A stretch of 64,000 bases of DNA from Flagellimonas oceanensis (GTDB lineage Bacteria > Bacteroidota > Bacteroidia > Flavobacteriales > Flavobacteriaceae), in NCBI RefSeq assembly GCF_003992595.1, contig NZ_RZNA01000013.1, positions 39,413 to 103,412 on the forward strand. Reading direction: 5' to 3'. A program made the translations under genes and the position numbers. The notes beneath the pieces were generated by a model. The model saw only the letters and a program-made list of their open reading frames with translations, ran no database searches and was not told the origin of the DNA. The stretch's first letter is position 1. The number at the start of each line of letters is the position of its first letter. Positions 1 to 9,218 of this stretch are shown one piece after another.

Positions 1-44
1 ATATTGAAATAAATGCCGCAACTTTAAATAAAAATAGCATTCCT

Positions 45-680
45 ATGAAATCAAAAATATTTTCCACAATACTGATGAGTTATAGCTTTCTGGCACTTTT
101 TTTGGGTTGTGGCACTTCCAATAAATCCCAAAACGATCACTTTAATGGAAAAGATGCTCTAGCTAAACTGGATGGAGTATTGATGCAACTCGACCAATTT
201 GATGCTTCTGACTGCTCGAACTTGGACGACATTGTAACCATCAACGAAAAAATGCGTAGAATCGTTGAAAGTATCAGGTCTACCAATGCATTTGACAGTA
301 TAGTCCAGGCATTTGATGCCAATACAAACCAGATTGACTTTGTGATTTCTGAAGATGAACAATTTGGTGTTTTCTCTTGGCGCACCAAAATGGATTGTTT
401 GGGCAATAACATCAAAAACATTGCGCTATACAAATCCGACAATAAAGTACTAGCATCCTCTTTGTATGGCAAATCGATGATATTCCATGATATAAAATCC
501 CAAAAACAGGCTGAGGGCAAAACCGTATACCTTTTATTGGGCAGTTCTTCCATAAACAAAGTACCAAAGGATTTAACAGCAAAGGGATATAAAATAACCA
601 ACGGATACTTGACAGAATCCCAAATTCCATCGATAGCTAATAAAAATCAGCAGTATGCTTCTTCTGGCATGGACCAATAA
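45..680 (+). CDS. putative lipoprotein, function unknown
   Basis: The 211-residue product starts with a basic N-terminus and a hydrophobic stretch ending at Cys22 (…LFLGCG), which reads as a lipoprotein signal peptide with an imperfect lipobox. The mature protein would therefore be lipid-anchored in the envelope. I recognise no catalytic motif or family. The chain is mostly mixed alpha/beta with two cysteines (Cys57 region and the MDCLG segment) that could pair. It stands alone, convergent with the downstream helicase gene. The start is chosen because the signal peptide begins immediately after it. Confidence 0.7.
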   Translation: MKSKIFSTILMSYSFLALFLGCGTSNKSQNDHFNGKDALAKLDGVLMQLDQFDASDCSNLDDIVTINEKMRRIVESIRSTNAFDSIVQAFDANTNQIDFVISEDEQFGVFSWRTKMDCLGNNIKNIALYKSDNKVLASSLYGKSMIFHDIKSQKQAEGKTVYLLLGSSSINKVPKDLTAKGYKITNGYLTESQIPSIANKNQQYASSGMDQ

Positions 681-744
681 GTTCAGGGAGTAATTTTGTA
701 AACCAAGATAAATATCTCTAGGATTTACAAGAAAGCGAAAACTA

Positions 745-3114
745 TTAAGCCTCATCCAAGACCTCAAGCTTGGCAAAACGTAGCAATAATTTTTTGATGC
801 CACCTTGATCAAAATGGATTTCCGCTTTTTTGTCATTGCCAGCACCTTCGATATTGAGTATTTTACCTCTTCCAAATCGGGTATGGTTAACACGCGCACC
901 AGTAACCAAACCAGGGTCTAAATCCAATGGTTTCCCCGGTAATGATATTTCAGGTTTCAGCTTTCTTAATTTTCTTAGTTGCTCTTCATTCGGTTTTGGA
1001 ACATTTGGCGGTGTACCGTTTTTTGGTTTTACCTGTCGAAGTTTACTTTTGTCCACCTCGCCAAAAATATTCTTATCAATCATGGACTTGTATCGATAGC
1101 CATCATTAACAGGCGTCAAATTCTCCACGTACTGCTCCTCTATCTCCTCCAAAAATCGACTGGGTTCTGCATCAATCAGCTTACCCCAACGATACCTGTT
1201 CTGGGTATAGGTTAGAAATGCCTGTTTTTCGGCACGGGTCAAGGCCACGTAAAATAATCTACGCTCCTCCTCTAGCTCGCTTCGGGTGTTCATGCTCATG
1301 GCCGAGGGAAACAAATCCTCTTCCATTCCCACAATGTACACATAAGGGAATTCCAGTCCTTTGGCCAAGTGAATGGTCATCAAGGCCACCCTGTCATCAT
1401 CCTCGATGTCCTTATCCATATCCGTTGCAAGGGCAACATCCTCTAAGAACTCTGTCAAACTACCCGTGGCATCGGCAATTTCCTTTTGACCTTCCACAAA
1501 GTCTTTAATACCGTTCAATAGCTCCTCAATGTTCTCCATTTTGGCAATCCCCTCAGGAGTACCGTCTTTTTTGAATTCCAACAGAAGCCCCGTTTTTTTG
1601 GCAACATGCTCCGCCAACGTAAAGGCATCCGAACCTTCGTTCATAATCTGGAAACTCTGAATCATGGTCACAAAATCCTTCAGCTTGCGCTTGGTACCTG
1701 CGTTGATGTTCAGATTTAGCTTGTCCAAATGCTCCATGACCTCAAAGATGGAGCGCCCGTAATGATTGGCGGCCACCACAAGTTTATCCACAGTGGTTTG
1801 ACCAATCCCCCTTGTCGGGAAATTGATGACCCGCTTGAGCGCCTCCTCATCCTTTGGATTGATGATCAATCGCAAATAAGCCAATACATCCTTGATTTCC
1901 TTTCTTTGATAGAAGGACAAACCTCCATAAATACGATACGGAATATCACGCTTACGAAGAGCATCCTCAATGGCACGGGATTGCGAGTTGGTACGGTACA
2001 ATACGGCAAAGTCCCCGTTTTGCATCTGTTGCTGCATCTTGTTCTCAAAAATGGAACCAGCTACATAGCGTCCTTCTTCAGCATCGGTAACGCTACGGTG
2101 TATTTTTATGAGCCCTCCATCATCATTGGAAGTCCAAACATTCTTCTCCAACTGGTTTTTATTGTTCGCGATGATGGAGTTGGCGGCATTGACAATATTT
2201 TTAGTCGAACGATAATTTTGTTCCAAACGATAAACAGCTACATCATCATAATCCCGTTGAAAGTTGAGGATATTACTGATGTTCGCCCCACGGAAGGAAT
2301 AAATACTCTGTGCATCATCCCCCACCACACAAATATTCTGATACCTATCCGACAATGCTTTCACAATCAAGTACTGCGAATGGTTGGTGTCTTGGTACTC
2401 ATCCACCAAAATATATCGAAAACGATCCTGATATTTCATCAACACCTCTGGAAAACGGGTCAATAATTCGTTGGTACGCAACAAAAGGTCATCAAAATCC
2501 ATAGCACCAGCTTTAAAACACCGGTCTACATAATTTTGATAGATTTCCCCTAATCGTGGGCGTTTGGCCATGGCATCCGCTTCCATTAATTCTGGATTCT
2601 GAAAGTAGGCCTTTACGGTAATCAGACTGTTTTTATACGAAGAAATTCGATTCTGAACCTGTTTGTACTTGTACACATCCTTGTCCAAGCCCATTTCTTT
2701 GATTATCGCAGCGATCAGGCGTTGCGAATCTTGCGTGTCGTATATGGTGAAATTGCTCGGGTAGCCCAGTTTATCCCCATCAAAACGAAGCAGTTTGGCA
2801 AAAACGGAGTGGAACGTACCCATCCATAGGTTCTTGGTTTCGGAAGAACCGGCAATAGTGGCAATACGTTTTTTCATCTCTCGCGCTGCCTTGTTGGTAA
2901 ACGTAAGAGCAAGGATATTAAAGGAATCCACCCCTTGCTCCATCAAATGGGCGATTCTGTAGGTTAACACTCGTGTTTTTCCAGAGCCCGCACCTGCAAT
3001 TACCATCAAAGGACCATCCTTGTGCAATACCGGGGCACGCTGCGCATCATTCAATTCATCTATAAAATTACTCAAGGGCCAGAAGCTTTTAAAAGTAGGC
3101 GTGAAATTAGCCAT
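745..3114 (-). CDS. pcrA: ATP-dependent 3'-5' DNA helicase, UvrD/PcrA family
   Basis: This is a superfamily 1 DNA helicase that unwinds duplex DNA in nucleotide excision and mismatch repair and clears RecA or stalled complexes. The 789-residue chain has Walker A GAGSGKT at residues 41-47, motif Ia (TFTNKAAREM), Walker B VDEYQDT at 237-243, a QNYRST motif and the late SF1 motifs LTRAEKQAF. The C-terminus carries the basic PcrA-type Tudor-like module (VNHTRFGRGKILNIEG), which contacts RNA polymerase in relatives. The length is normal for PcrA/UvrD. It is monocistronic between two plus-strand genes. Bacteroidota genomes often hold more than one UvrD paralog, so the exact symbol (pcrA or uvrD) is open. 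Confidence 0.93.
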   Translation of the reverse strand: MANFTPTFKSFWPLSNFIDELNDAQRAPVLHKDGPLMVIAGAGSGKTRVLTYRIAHLMEQGVDSFNILALTFTNKAAREMKKRIATIAGSSETKNLWMGTFHSVFAKLLRFDGDKLGYPSNFTIYDTQDSQRLIAAIIKEMGLDKDVYKYKQVQNRISSYKNSLITVKAYFQNPELMEADAMAKRPRLGEIYQNYVDRCFKAGAMDFDDLLLRTNELLTRFPEVLMKYQDRFRYILVDEYQDTNHSQYLIVKALSDRYQNICVVGDDAQSIYSFRGANISNILNFQRDYDDVAVYRLEQNYRSTKNIVNAANSIIANNKNQLEKNVWTSNDDGGLIKIHRSVTDAEEGRYVAGSIFENKMQQQMQNGDFAVLYRTNSQSRAIEDALRKRDIPYRIYGGLSFYQRKEIKDVLAYLRLIINPKDEEALKRVINFPTRGIGQTTVDKLVVAANHYGRSIFEVMEHLDKLNLNINAGTKRKLKDFVTMIQSFQIMNEGSDAFTLAEHVAKKTGLLLEFKKDGTPEGIAKMENIEELLNGIKDFVEGQKEIADATGSLTEFLEDVALATDMDKDIEDDDRVALMTIHLAKGLEFPYVYIVGMEEDLFPSAMSMNTRSELEEERRLFYVALTRAEKQAFLTYTQNRYRWGKLIDAEPSRFLEEIEEQYVENLTPVNDGYRYKSMIDKNIFGEVDKSKLRQVKPKNGTPPNVPKPNEEQLRKLRKLKPEISLPGKPLDLDPGLVTGARVNHTRFGRGKILNIEGAGNDKKAEIHFDQGGIKKLLLRFAKLEVLDEA

Positions 3115-3216
3115 TATTGACCTTTTGCTAAAATCAAGCTTTCAATATTTATAAACACCGTTTACCGTTTTTGGTCTGATTTTTAAATATATTTAAACTC
3201 CTAACTAAAATATCTG

Positions 3217-3756
3217 ATGAATTTTAACCATTTACCGCTGTTCTTTATTCTTATTGTTGCTTATTCAGGGTTTTCTCAAACCACCAAAACAGGCCCCATC
3301 ATAGAAAACCATGGTGCCGTTTGGAAAATAGACAACCCCGACTTCAAAACGGACAAATCCCAAGAATTCAAAGTGGTTTTTGATGTGAAAGACGGCCCCG
3401 AGTCGGATACCGAAATCAACAGAAACCTGAATACCGTAGCACGCTTTTTGAACATGCACGCCCAAAGCGGAATCCCCGCCTCCCAACTAACTGTTGCTCT
3501 TATTGTTCATGGTACGGCAGCAAGAAACTTATTGACAGACAAGGCTTTTAAAGAAAGGTACAATGTGGACAACCCAAACAGTGAACTTGTGGAAAGTTTG
3601 TTGGAAGCCGGAGTGGAAGTCATTATGTGCGGACAATCCTCTAAAACAAGGGGGCTTCCAAAGGAAGATTTGATTCCGGGCATCAAGATTGCCCTTTCCG
3701 CAATGACGGCGAACATCCAGTTGCAAAACCAAGGATATCGTCCAATCAAATTATAA
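3217..3756 (+). CDS. secreted DsrE-like family protein
   Basis: The 179-residue product has an N-terminal signal peptide (hydrophobic residues 6-18, cleavage near GFSQ) followed by a single DsrE/DsrF-like alpha/beta domain. That fold is recognised from the pattern of a VVFDVKDG strand, an LNTVARFLNMH helix, a VALIVHGTA strand and a conserved Cys in EVIMCGQSS. Cytoplasmic DsrE/TusD proteins relay sulfur through such a Cys. The role of the exported Bacteroidota versions is not known. It lies 12 bp before the M20 amidohydrolase gene, so the two are probably co-transcribed. Confidence 0.75.
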   Translation: MNFNHLPLFFILIVAYSGFSQTTKTGPIIENHGAVWKIDNPDFKTDKSQEFKVVFDVKDGPESDTEINRNLNTVARFLNMHAQSGIPASQLTVALIVHGTAARNLLTDKAFKERYNVDNPNSELVESLLEAGVEVIMCGQSSKTRGLPKEDLIPGIKIALSAMTANIQLQNQGYRPIKL

Positions 3757-3768
3757 ACCAACACCATC

Positions 3769-5055
3769 ATGAAAAAAATACTATCCCTTACCTTAATCCT
3801 GACCGGTTCCATCTTGCATGCACAAGATCATGGCCTAGCAGCCGACATTGCCGCAGTGGAATCCAAAGTGATTGAATGGCGACATGATATGCACCAACAT
3901 CCGGAGTTGAGCAACAGGGAGTTCAAAACTGCGGAAAAAATAGCCGCACATTTAAAATCTTTGGGGATTGAAGTGCAAACTGGAGTTGCCCATACAGGCG
4001 TTGTGGGGCTTTTAAAAGGAGACCACCCAGGAAAAGTGGTGGCACTCAGAGCCGATATTGATGCACTGCCCGTTACCGAACGGAACAATCTTCCGTTCAA
4101 ATCCGAAGTGACATCCGAATATTTGGGACAAGAAGTCGGGGTGATGCATGCTTGCGGGCACGACACACACATTGCCATTATGATGGGAACTGCAGAGGTC
4201 TTGGCCAAGAACAAAGACAAAATCCATGGGACCATCAAGTTCATTTTTCAACCCGCTGAAGAAGGTGCACCTCCAGGAGAAGAAGGTGGTGCCGAGCTCA
4301 TGGTAAAGGAAGGTGTGCTGGACAATCCAAAAGTGGATGCCATTTATGGCCTGCATATCGGTTCTTATCTCGCTGCGGGACACATTGCCTACAAACCAGG
4401 CGGTGCGTTGGCCGCTGCACAGCGATTTGTTGTGAAAATAAAGGGGAAACAATCCCATGGTTCACAACCTTGGGCAGGTATCGACCCCATTTTTGTGGCC
4501 TCCAAGATTGTTGATGGTTTTCAATCCATCATCAGTCGTGAAATGGAACTGACCAAGGAAGCTGCAGTCATTACCGTTGGAAAAATCAGTGGAGGAGTTC
4601 GGAACAATATCATTCCGGAAAGTGCCGAACTTATCGGAACCATTCGCACCTTGGATTACGATATGCAAAAGCAAGTCAACCAAAGAATGAAGGAAATGGC
4701 CGAGACCATCGCCAAAGCTTACCGTGCCGAGGCTACGGTGGAGATAGATAAAGGAGTCCCCATTACCTACAACGACCTGGATTTGACCGCAGCATCTTTG
4801 CCCAGCCTTCAAGAAGTGGCAGGGTCTGAAAATGTACATTTGATCAAAGCCATCACGGGAGCAGAGGATTTTTCGTTCTACCAAGAAAAAATACCGGGTT
4901 TCTTCTACATATTAGGTGGAAAAGACCCCAACGCCGGTCCCGATGAGCATTTCCCGCATCACACACCTGACTTCAAAATCGTTGATAGTGGTTTGCAATT
5001 GGGCGTAAAGGCCATGACGGAAATTGCACTGGATTATCTGGACAGAAGTAAATAA
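3769..5055 (+). CDS. M20 family amidohydrolase (aminoacylase/hippurate hydrolase type), exported
   Basis: This is a zinc- or manganese-dependent M20D peptidase that cleaves N-acyl amino acids such as hippurate-like or auxin-conjugate-like substrates. Visible signatures are HACGHDTH (metal ligands), the QPAEEG motif with the catalytic glutamate and the C-terminal GAEDFSFYQ. The 428-residue length is typical once the signal peptide (residues 1-18, cleavage near LHAQ) is counted. The export signal suggests a periplasmic role in scavenging acylated amino acids or peptides. The preceding DsrE-like gene is 12 bp upstream and is also exported. Confidence 0.9.
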   Translation: MKKILSLTLILTGSILHAQDHGLAADIAAVESKVIEWRHDMHQHPELSNREFKTAEKIAAHLKSLGIEVQTGVAHTGVVGLLKGDHPGKVVALRADIDALPVTERNNLPFKSEVTSEYLGQEVGVMHACGHDTHIAIMMGTAEVLAKNKDKIHGTIKFIFQPAEEGAPPGEEGGAELMVKEGVLDNPKVDAIYGLHIGSYLAAGHIAYKPGGALAAAQRFVVKIKGKQSHGSQPWAGIDPIFVASKIVDGFQSIISREMELTKEAAVITVGKISGGVRNNIIPESAELIGTIRTLDYDMQKQVNQRMKEMAETIAKAYRAEATVEIDKGVPITYNDLDLTAASLPSLQEVAGSENVHLIKAITGAEDFSFYQEKIPGFFYILGGKDPNAGPDEHFPHHTPDFKIVDSGLQLGVKAMTEIALDYLDRSK

Positions 5056-5155
5056 TATTACTTTCATAAAATAAAAATATAGACCTCAATATCCTAACAT
5101 TTGGAATTTGGACATTGGGGTTTGATATTTGTAGCTACTACGTCAAATTATATAA

Positions 5156-6730
5156 ATGGAAACATTCCTTGAATTTCTGGGCGATATCCCTTGGTGGACC
5201 TGGGTATTGATTTTTCTTGCATTGGTCGCCATACGTGATATCTTTTTCCAAAAAGCCCATACCATTAGCCATAATTACCCCATAGTAGGCCATTTAAGGT
5301 ATTGGTTGGAAAGTATAGGACCTGAGATGCGCCAGTATTTTGTGGCCAACAATAGGGAGGAACTTCCATTTAACCGTATTGAACGTAGCTGGATTTATGC
5401 ATCAGCCAAAAAAGAGAACAATTACGAAGGTTTTGGTACCGATAGGGACATCTACAAACACCAGCATATCTTTATTAAAAATGCGATGATCGGTTTTCAA
5501 GCTTCCGAAAACCATCCAAATATAGAGCATCCTTATTTTTTGCCATGTGCCAAGGTCATGGGGTCTTACAACAAACGTAGAAAACCCTATCGCCCAGCTT
5601 CTATCATCAATGTTTCCGCGATGAGCTTTGGTTCACTGTCGGCCGCTGCCATAGAATCTTTGAACAAGGGTGTTGAAAAATGCGGTGCTTACCACAACAC
5701 TGGTGAAGGTGGCCTCTCCCCCTATCACAAACAAGGCGGTGACGTAATTTTCCATTTTGGCACAGGCTATTTTGGGGTAAGGTCAAGAGATGGTGGGTTT
5801 TCCATGGACAAACTAAAGGTCTTGGTAGACGACAACCCATGCATCAAAGCCATTGAAATAAAACTATCCCAAGGTGCAAAACCCGGTAAGGGTGGTGTAC
5901 TCCCTGGATCAAAAATAACCCCAGAACTCGCAGAAATTCGTGGCGTCGAAGTAGGAAAAGATGTTATCTCCCCTCCTACCCACAAGGCTTTTTCCTCTAT
6001 TCCCGAACTTTTGGATTTTATTGAATCCATTGCGGAAGAAACCGGATTGCCCGTGGGCATCAAAGGCGCCATTGGAAAAGTGGACCAGTGGATAGAGCTG
6101 GCCGATTTAATGAAAAAAACAGGAAAAGGCCCCGATTTCATTACCATTGATGGCGGTGAAGGAGGTACAGGTGCAGCACCGCCCAGTTTTGCCGACCATG
6201 TTTCCCTGCCGTGGACCTATGGATTCTCCAAAGTATACAGTCTGTTCATGGAACGAGGACTTACCGAAAGAATCGTATTCATCGGAAGTGGAAAATTGGG
6301 ATTCCCAGGTAAAGCAGCAATGGCATTTGCCATGGGAGCCGATTGCATCAATGTGGCCAGAGAGGCCATGATGAGCATTGGGTGCATTCAGGCTCAGGTT
6401 TGCCACACCAATAGATGCCCTGCCGGAGTTGCCACCCAAAGCAAATGGCGTCAAAATGGCATCAATGTCCCGTTAAAATCCGATAGATTGGCCCAATATT
6501 TCAAAACTTTCAGGAAAGAGCTTTTGGAGATCACACATGCCGCAGGTTACGAACATCCCTGTCAATTTAATATGAATGATGTGCAAGTAAACGTGGATGA
6601 TGATTATCTTAGCAGCAACTTGGAAGCCGTTTATCGCTATCAAAAGGAAAAGGTCGAGTTTGAATCCATGCAGCAGCTTTTTGATTGTGAACACCTCGGC
6701 GGAAAACCAGCATTAAAAAAAACATTTTAA
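5156..6730 (+). CDS. FMN-binding glutamate synthase family protein, membrane-anchored
   Basis: The 524-residue protein contains the FMN/Fe-S (GltB2-like) synthase domain of glutamate synthase without the amidotransferase or FAD/NADPH parts. Supporting motifs are VSAMSFGSLS, the NTGEGGLSPYH loop, the DGGEGGTGAAP phosphate-binding loop and the cysteines of a 3Fe-4S site in CIQAQVCHTNRCPAG. The first 30 residues hold one transmembrane helix (WTWVLIFLALVAI). Such stand-alone proteins are common in Bacteroidota and Proteobacteria. Their physiological reaction is not firmly known, so glutamate synthesis should not be assumed. It appears monocistronic. Confidence 0.88.
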   Translation: METFLEFLGDIPWWTWVLIFLALVAIRDIFFQKAHTISHNYPIVGHLRYWLESIGPEMRQYFVANNREELPFNRIERSWIYASAKKENNYEGFGTDRDIYKHQHIFIKNAMIGFQASENHPNIEHPYFLPCAKVMGSYNKRRKPYRPASIINVSAMSFGSLSAAAIESLNKGVEKCGAYHNTGEGGLSPYHKQGGDVIFHFGTGYFGVRSRDGGFSMDKLKVLVDDNPCIKAIEIKLSQGAKPGKGGVLPGSKITPELAEIRGVEVGKDVISPPTHKAFSSIPELLDFIESIAEETGLPVGIKGAIGKVDQWIELADLMKKTGKGPDFITIDGGEGGTGAAPPSFADHVSLPWTYGFSKVYSLFMERGLTERIVFIGSGKLGFPGKAAMAFAMGADCINVAREAMMSIGCIQAQVCHTNRCPAGVATQSKWRQNGINVPLKSDRLAQYFKTFRKELLEITHAAGYEHPCQFNMNDVQVNVDDDYLSSNLEAVYRYQKEKVEFESMQQLFDCEHLGGKPALKKTF

Positions 6731-6768
6731 TTTAGACCCAAATATTTAAACAAGCAATTGTACTACTT

Positions 6769-7542
6769 ATGAAAAGAAATTTACTTCTAATCCTACTTCT
6801 GGCGATAACGACAAGCACTTTTTCCCAACGAAAAAGTGAACTCTTTGCTGAAATTGACACCTTGAAGACCAGAATCTCCGAAGTGGAACAGGAATTGGCC
6901 GTAGCACAGCGCGAAATATCCTCCAGTAATGCCGAAGCAGAGGCTTTACGTTCGGAAAACGCAACCCTTCGCGATGCGAATGCTACGCTGTTGGGCAACA
7001 TGAGCAATTTTTCACAATTGTCAAAACAGAATTCGGACAATGTAGACCGTGCCATGGAAGCCTTGGCCAGAAAGGAAAGACAGCTCAGCGGCATCAACGA
7101 TATGATTTCTTCCAACGACTCCACTGCCATCGTTTCCTTGACCAACATAAAAAAAACAATGGGGGAAAATGCCAAAGTTGGTGTTGAACAAGGCATTGTC
7201 ACGATCAGTAACAGTCTAACCACTCTTTTTGGTTCGGATACTGGTGCAGAATTGACTGAAGAAGGGAAAACATGGTTGGCCGGGGTGGCCGACGTGATCA
7301 TAGCCAATCCAAATTTCAAGACAGTAGTCGAGGGATTGAACATCACAGGGGAGTTTGCCCCTACCTACAACCAGGTAGCCGCTGTGGCTTCAGAATTGGT
7401 GACTGTTCTGGAGGTTCCCGCAGAAAGCATCAGTGTTACCGCTAAGGATGGAAATTTCAAGGAAGGCATCAACATCAAACTACAGCCTGACTACAAAGGT
7501 TTTTATGCAAAGGCCAAAGAAAGTACAAAAGGGGCGCAATAA
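6769..7542 (+). CDS. exported coiled-coil protein with OmpA-like C-terminal region
   Basis: The 257-residue product has a clear signal peptide (LLLILLLAITTSTFSQ). Residues of about 20-75 form a heptad-rich coiled coil (EIDTLKTRISEVEQEL onward). The C-terminal half, with LTEEGKTWLAGVADVIIANPNF and a repeated helix-strand pattern, resembles an OmpA/MotB peptidoglycan-associated fold, though I do not see the complete NX2LSX2RAX2V signature. It probably sits in the periplasm near the outer membrane. I do not recognise a named family. It lies 38 bp after the glutamate-synthase-like gene. Confidence 0.65.
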   Translation: MKRNLLLILLLAITTSTFSQRKSELFAEIDTLKTRISEVEQELAVAQREISSSNAEAEALRSENATLRDANATLLGNMSNFSQLSKQNSDNVDRAMEALARKERQLSGINDMISSNDSTAIVSLTNIKKTMGENAKVGVEQGIVTISNSLTTLFGSDTGAELTEEGKTWLAGVADVIIANPNFKTVVEGLNITGEFAPTYNQVAAVASELVTVLEVPAESISVTAKDGNFKEGINIKLQPDYKGFYAKAKESTKGAQ

Positions 7543-7619
7543 CCTTTTGGTCTGAAATACTTTTTGAGGTTTTGATGCGTTCTAGGTAGTGTAAAATCAA
7601 TAAAAAACCAGACTACCTT

Positions 7620-8141
7620 ATGAGTGGAGATCAAATCCTTCAGTTATTTGCTTATTTATTACCAGCCGTTGTCACTGGCGTTGTCGCTTTCTACTTTTTT
7701 AGATTGCATACCCGAAACGAAGATGGACGCAGACGGTTTTTGCTGCACAAAGATTCCCAAAAGGAAACATTGCCCATTCGTTTGCAAGCTTATGAGCGCA
7801 TGGCCCTTTTCTTGGAACGCATTGCCCTAAACAGTCTAGTGGTCCGTGTATCACCAACAGGTAAAAAGAAAAGTGATTACGAAAACCTATTGATCAAACA
7901 GATAGAGACGGAGTTTGAGCACAATCTATCACAGCAGATTTATATGTCCGATGGATGTTGGAACATCATCAAAACGGCTAAAAACGCCACCATACAAATC
8001 ATTCGTTCCGCTGGAATGAGCGAAACCGACTCGCCTGATAAATTGCGTGAGGACATCCTTAACCAGACCATGGAGAAGGAATCTCCCTCTGCTGCGGCCC
8101 TTGCTTTTGTTAAAAAAGAGGTAACTGAACTTTGGGATTAA
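7620..8141 (+). CDS. conserved hypothetical protein with N-terminal membrane helix
   Basis: This 173-residue protein begins with one transmembrane helix (LFAYLLPAVVTGVVAFYFF, residues 9-27) followed by a cytoplasmic, mostly helical domain. That domain includes a basic patch (RRRFLLHKDSQKE) and a long helix LPIRLQAYERMALFLERI. It looks like a conserved flavobacterial protein of unknown function. No enzymatic motif is visible. It follows the coiled-coil protein by 77 bp on the same strand and may share its transcript. Confidence 0.7.
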   Translation: MSGDQILQLFAYLLPAVVTGVVAFYFFRLHTRNEDGRRRFLLHKDSQKETLPIRLQAYERMALFLERIALNSLVVRVSPTGKKKSDYENLLIKQIETEFEHNLSQQIYMSDGCWNIIKTAKNATIQIIRSAGMSETDSPDKLREDILNQTMEKESPSAAALAFVKKEVTELWD

Positions 8142-8303
8142 TAAATTAAGTTCAAGTGCCAAGTTCAAACTCTAGCACAAAAAGAAGAGAAACACGAGCC
8201 AAGACTCAAGTTTAGAGTTAGGAGTTATTCGGTTATTGAGTTACTGCAAACTGCCAACTGACTTCACGAGTTCTCCTACACCAAGCATCTGACATCAAAC
8301 AGC

Positions 8304-9218
8304 CTATTCCTGTTTTTCAGGTTCTATAGGACTTGTTTCCTCGTTCTTGTTCTTGGCATACAGATAACCACGTTTCCACCACAAGGTCATCCGTTCCTTA
8401 TTGAAAACCAATGAGTTTGTGGTGAGAACCGTTGGCGTATAATAGAAATTGATGATGGCATCCTTCTGATTGGCCACCAACTTGCCAATACGGATGTTCT
8501 GATTCTCGATACGGTCGAGCATAAACCCAAAAATAGTAGTGATCAGATCAAAAGGGTTTTTGGACGACATACGGTTCAAATGGTTTACCTCGGTATGGAG
8601 TACCACCACATCGACTTCGGTTGCTCCGCGGTTCAAGGCTTCTTCAATGGGAACTAAAGTTCCCAAGCCACCATCGGCATACTCACATCCATTTTTTTTG
8701 GCCAAGCTCATAAACGGTGTGTAGTTGGACGAAATCCATATCCAATCAATGAATTCATCGTAGGTACAATCATTTATGGATTTATACTCCACCTGATTGA
8801 GTGATAGATTGGACACGGTGACCACCACATCTGTCTTACCATGTTTTAATTCATTGAACTCCTCTACTGTGATGGACCTGCGAATCAATTTTCGTAGATT
8901 CTCACTTTCTCCAAAGGTCTTTTTACCCTTGATGAAGTTTTTGATGACGTTCCAATGATTGATGGCAATGGTCTCGATACCATGTTTTTTCTTGATGATA
9001 AATGGGCAGTTATTGAATATACTATCTTGATTGACGTTTGAATAAATGTGCTTGATCTTGTCCAACTTATTCAATGCCAGATGGGAAATCAAAAGGCTTC
9101 CTGTGGATGTGCCCACGAACAGGTCGTAATCATGCTTGGCCTCTTGAATCAAAAATTGGGCAACACCACCAGCAAAGGCTCCCTTGCTACCTCCTCCCGA
9201 AATGACCAATGCCCTCAT
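8304..9218 (-). CDS. patatin-like phospholipase
   Basis: This is a serine lipid acyl hydrolase of the patatin family. The oxyanion loop GGGSKGAFAGG lies at residues 8-18, the nucleophile elbow GTSTG follows near residue 40 and the catalytic Asp is in YADGGLGT. That completes the Ser-Asp dyad. The 304-residue length fits the family. No signal peptide is present, so action on inner-leaflet phospholipids is likely. Its ATG overlaps the stop of the upstream M1 aminopeptidase reading frame (ATGA at 9215-9218), which indicates translational coupling in one operon. Confidence 0.9.
   Translation of the reverse strand: MRALVISGGGSKGAFAGGVAQFLIQEAKHDYDLFVGTSTGSLLISHLALNKLDKIKHIYSNVNQDSIFNNCPFIIKKKHGIETIAINHWNVIKNFIKGKKTFGESENLRKLIRRSITVEEFNELKHGKTDVVVTVSNLSLNQVEYKSINDCTYDEFIDWIWISSNYTPFMSLAKKNGCEYADGGLGTLVPIEEALNRGATEVDVVVLHTEVNHLNRMSSKNPFDLITTIFGFMLDRIENQNIRIGKLVANQKDAIINFYYTPTVLTTNSLVFNKERMTLWWKRGYLYAKNKNEETSPIEPEKQE

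Noticed and set aside
1729..2466. A 245-codon plus-strand frame antisense to the UvrD/PcrA gene
   Set aside because: It lies entirely inside the helicase gene, has no recognisable domain and follows the codon shadow of the real gene.
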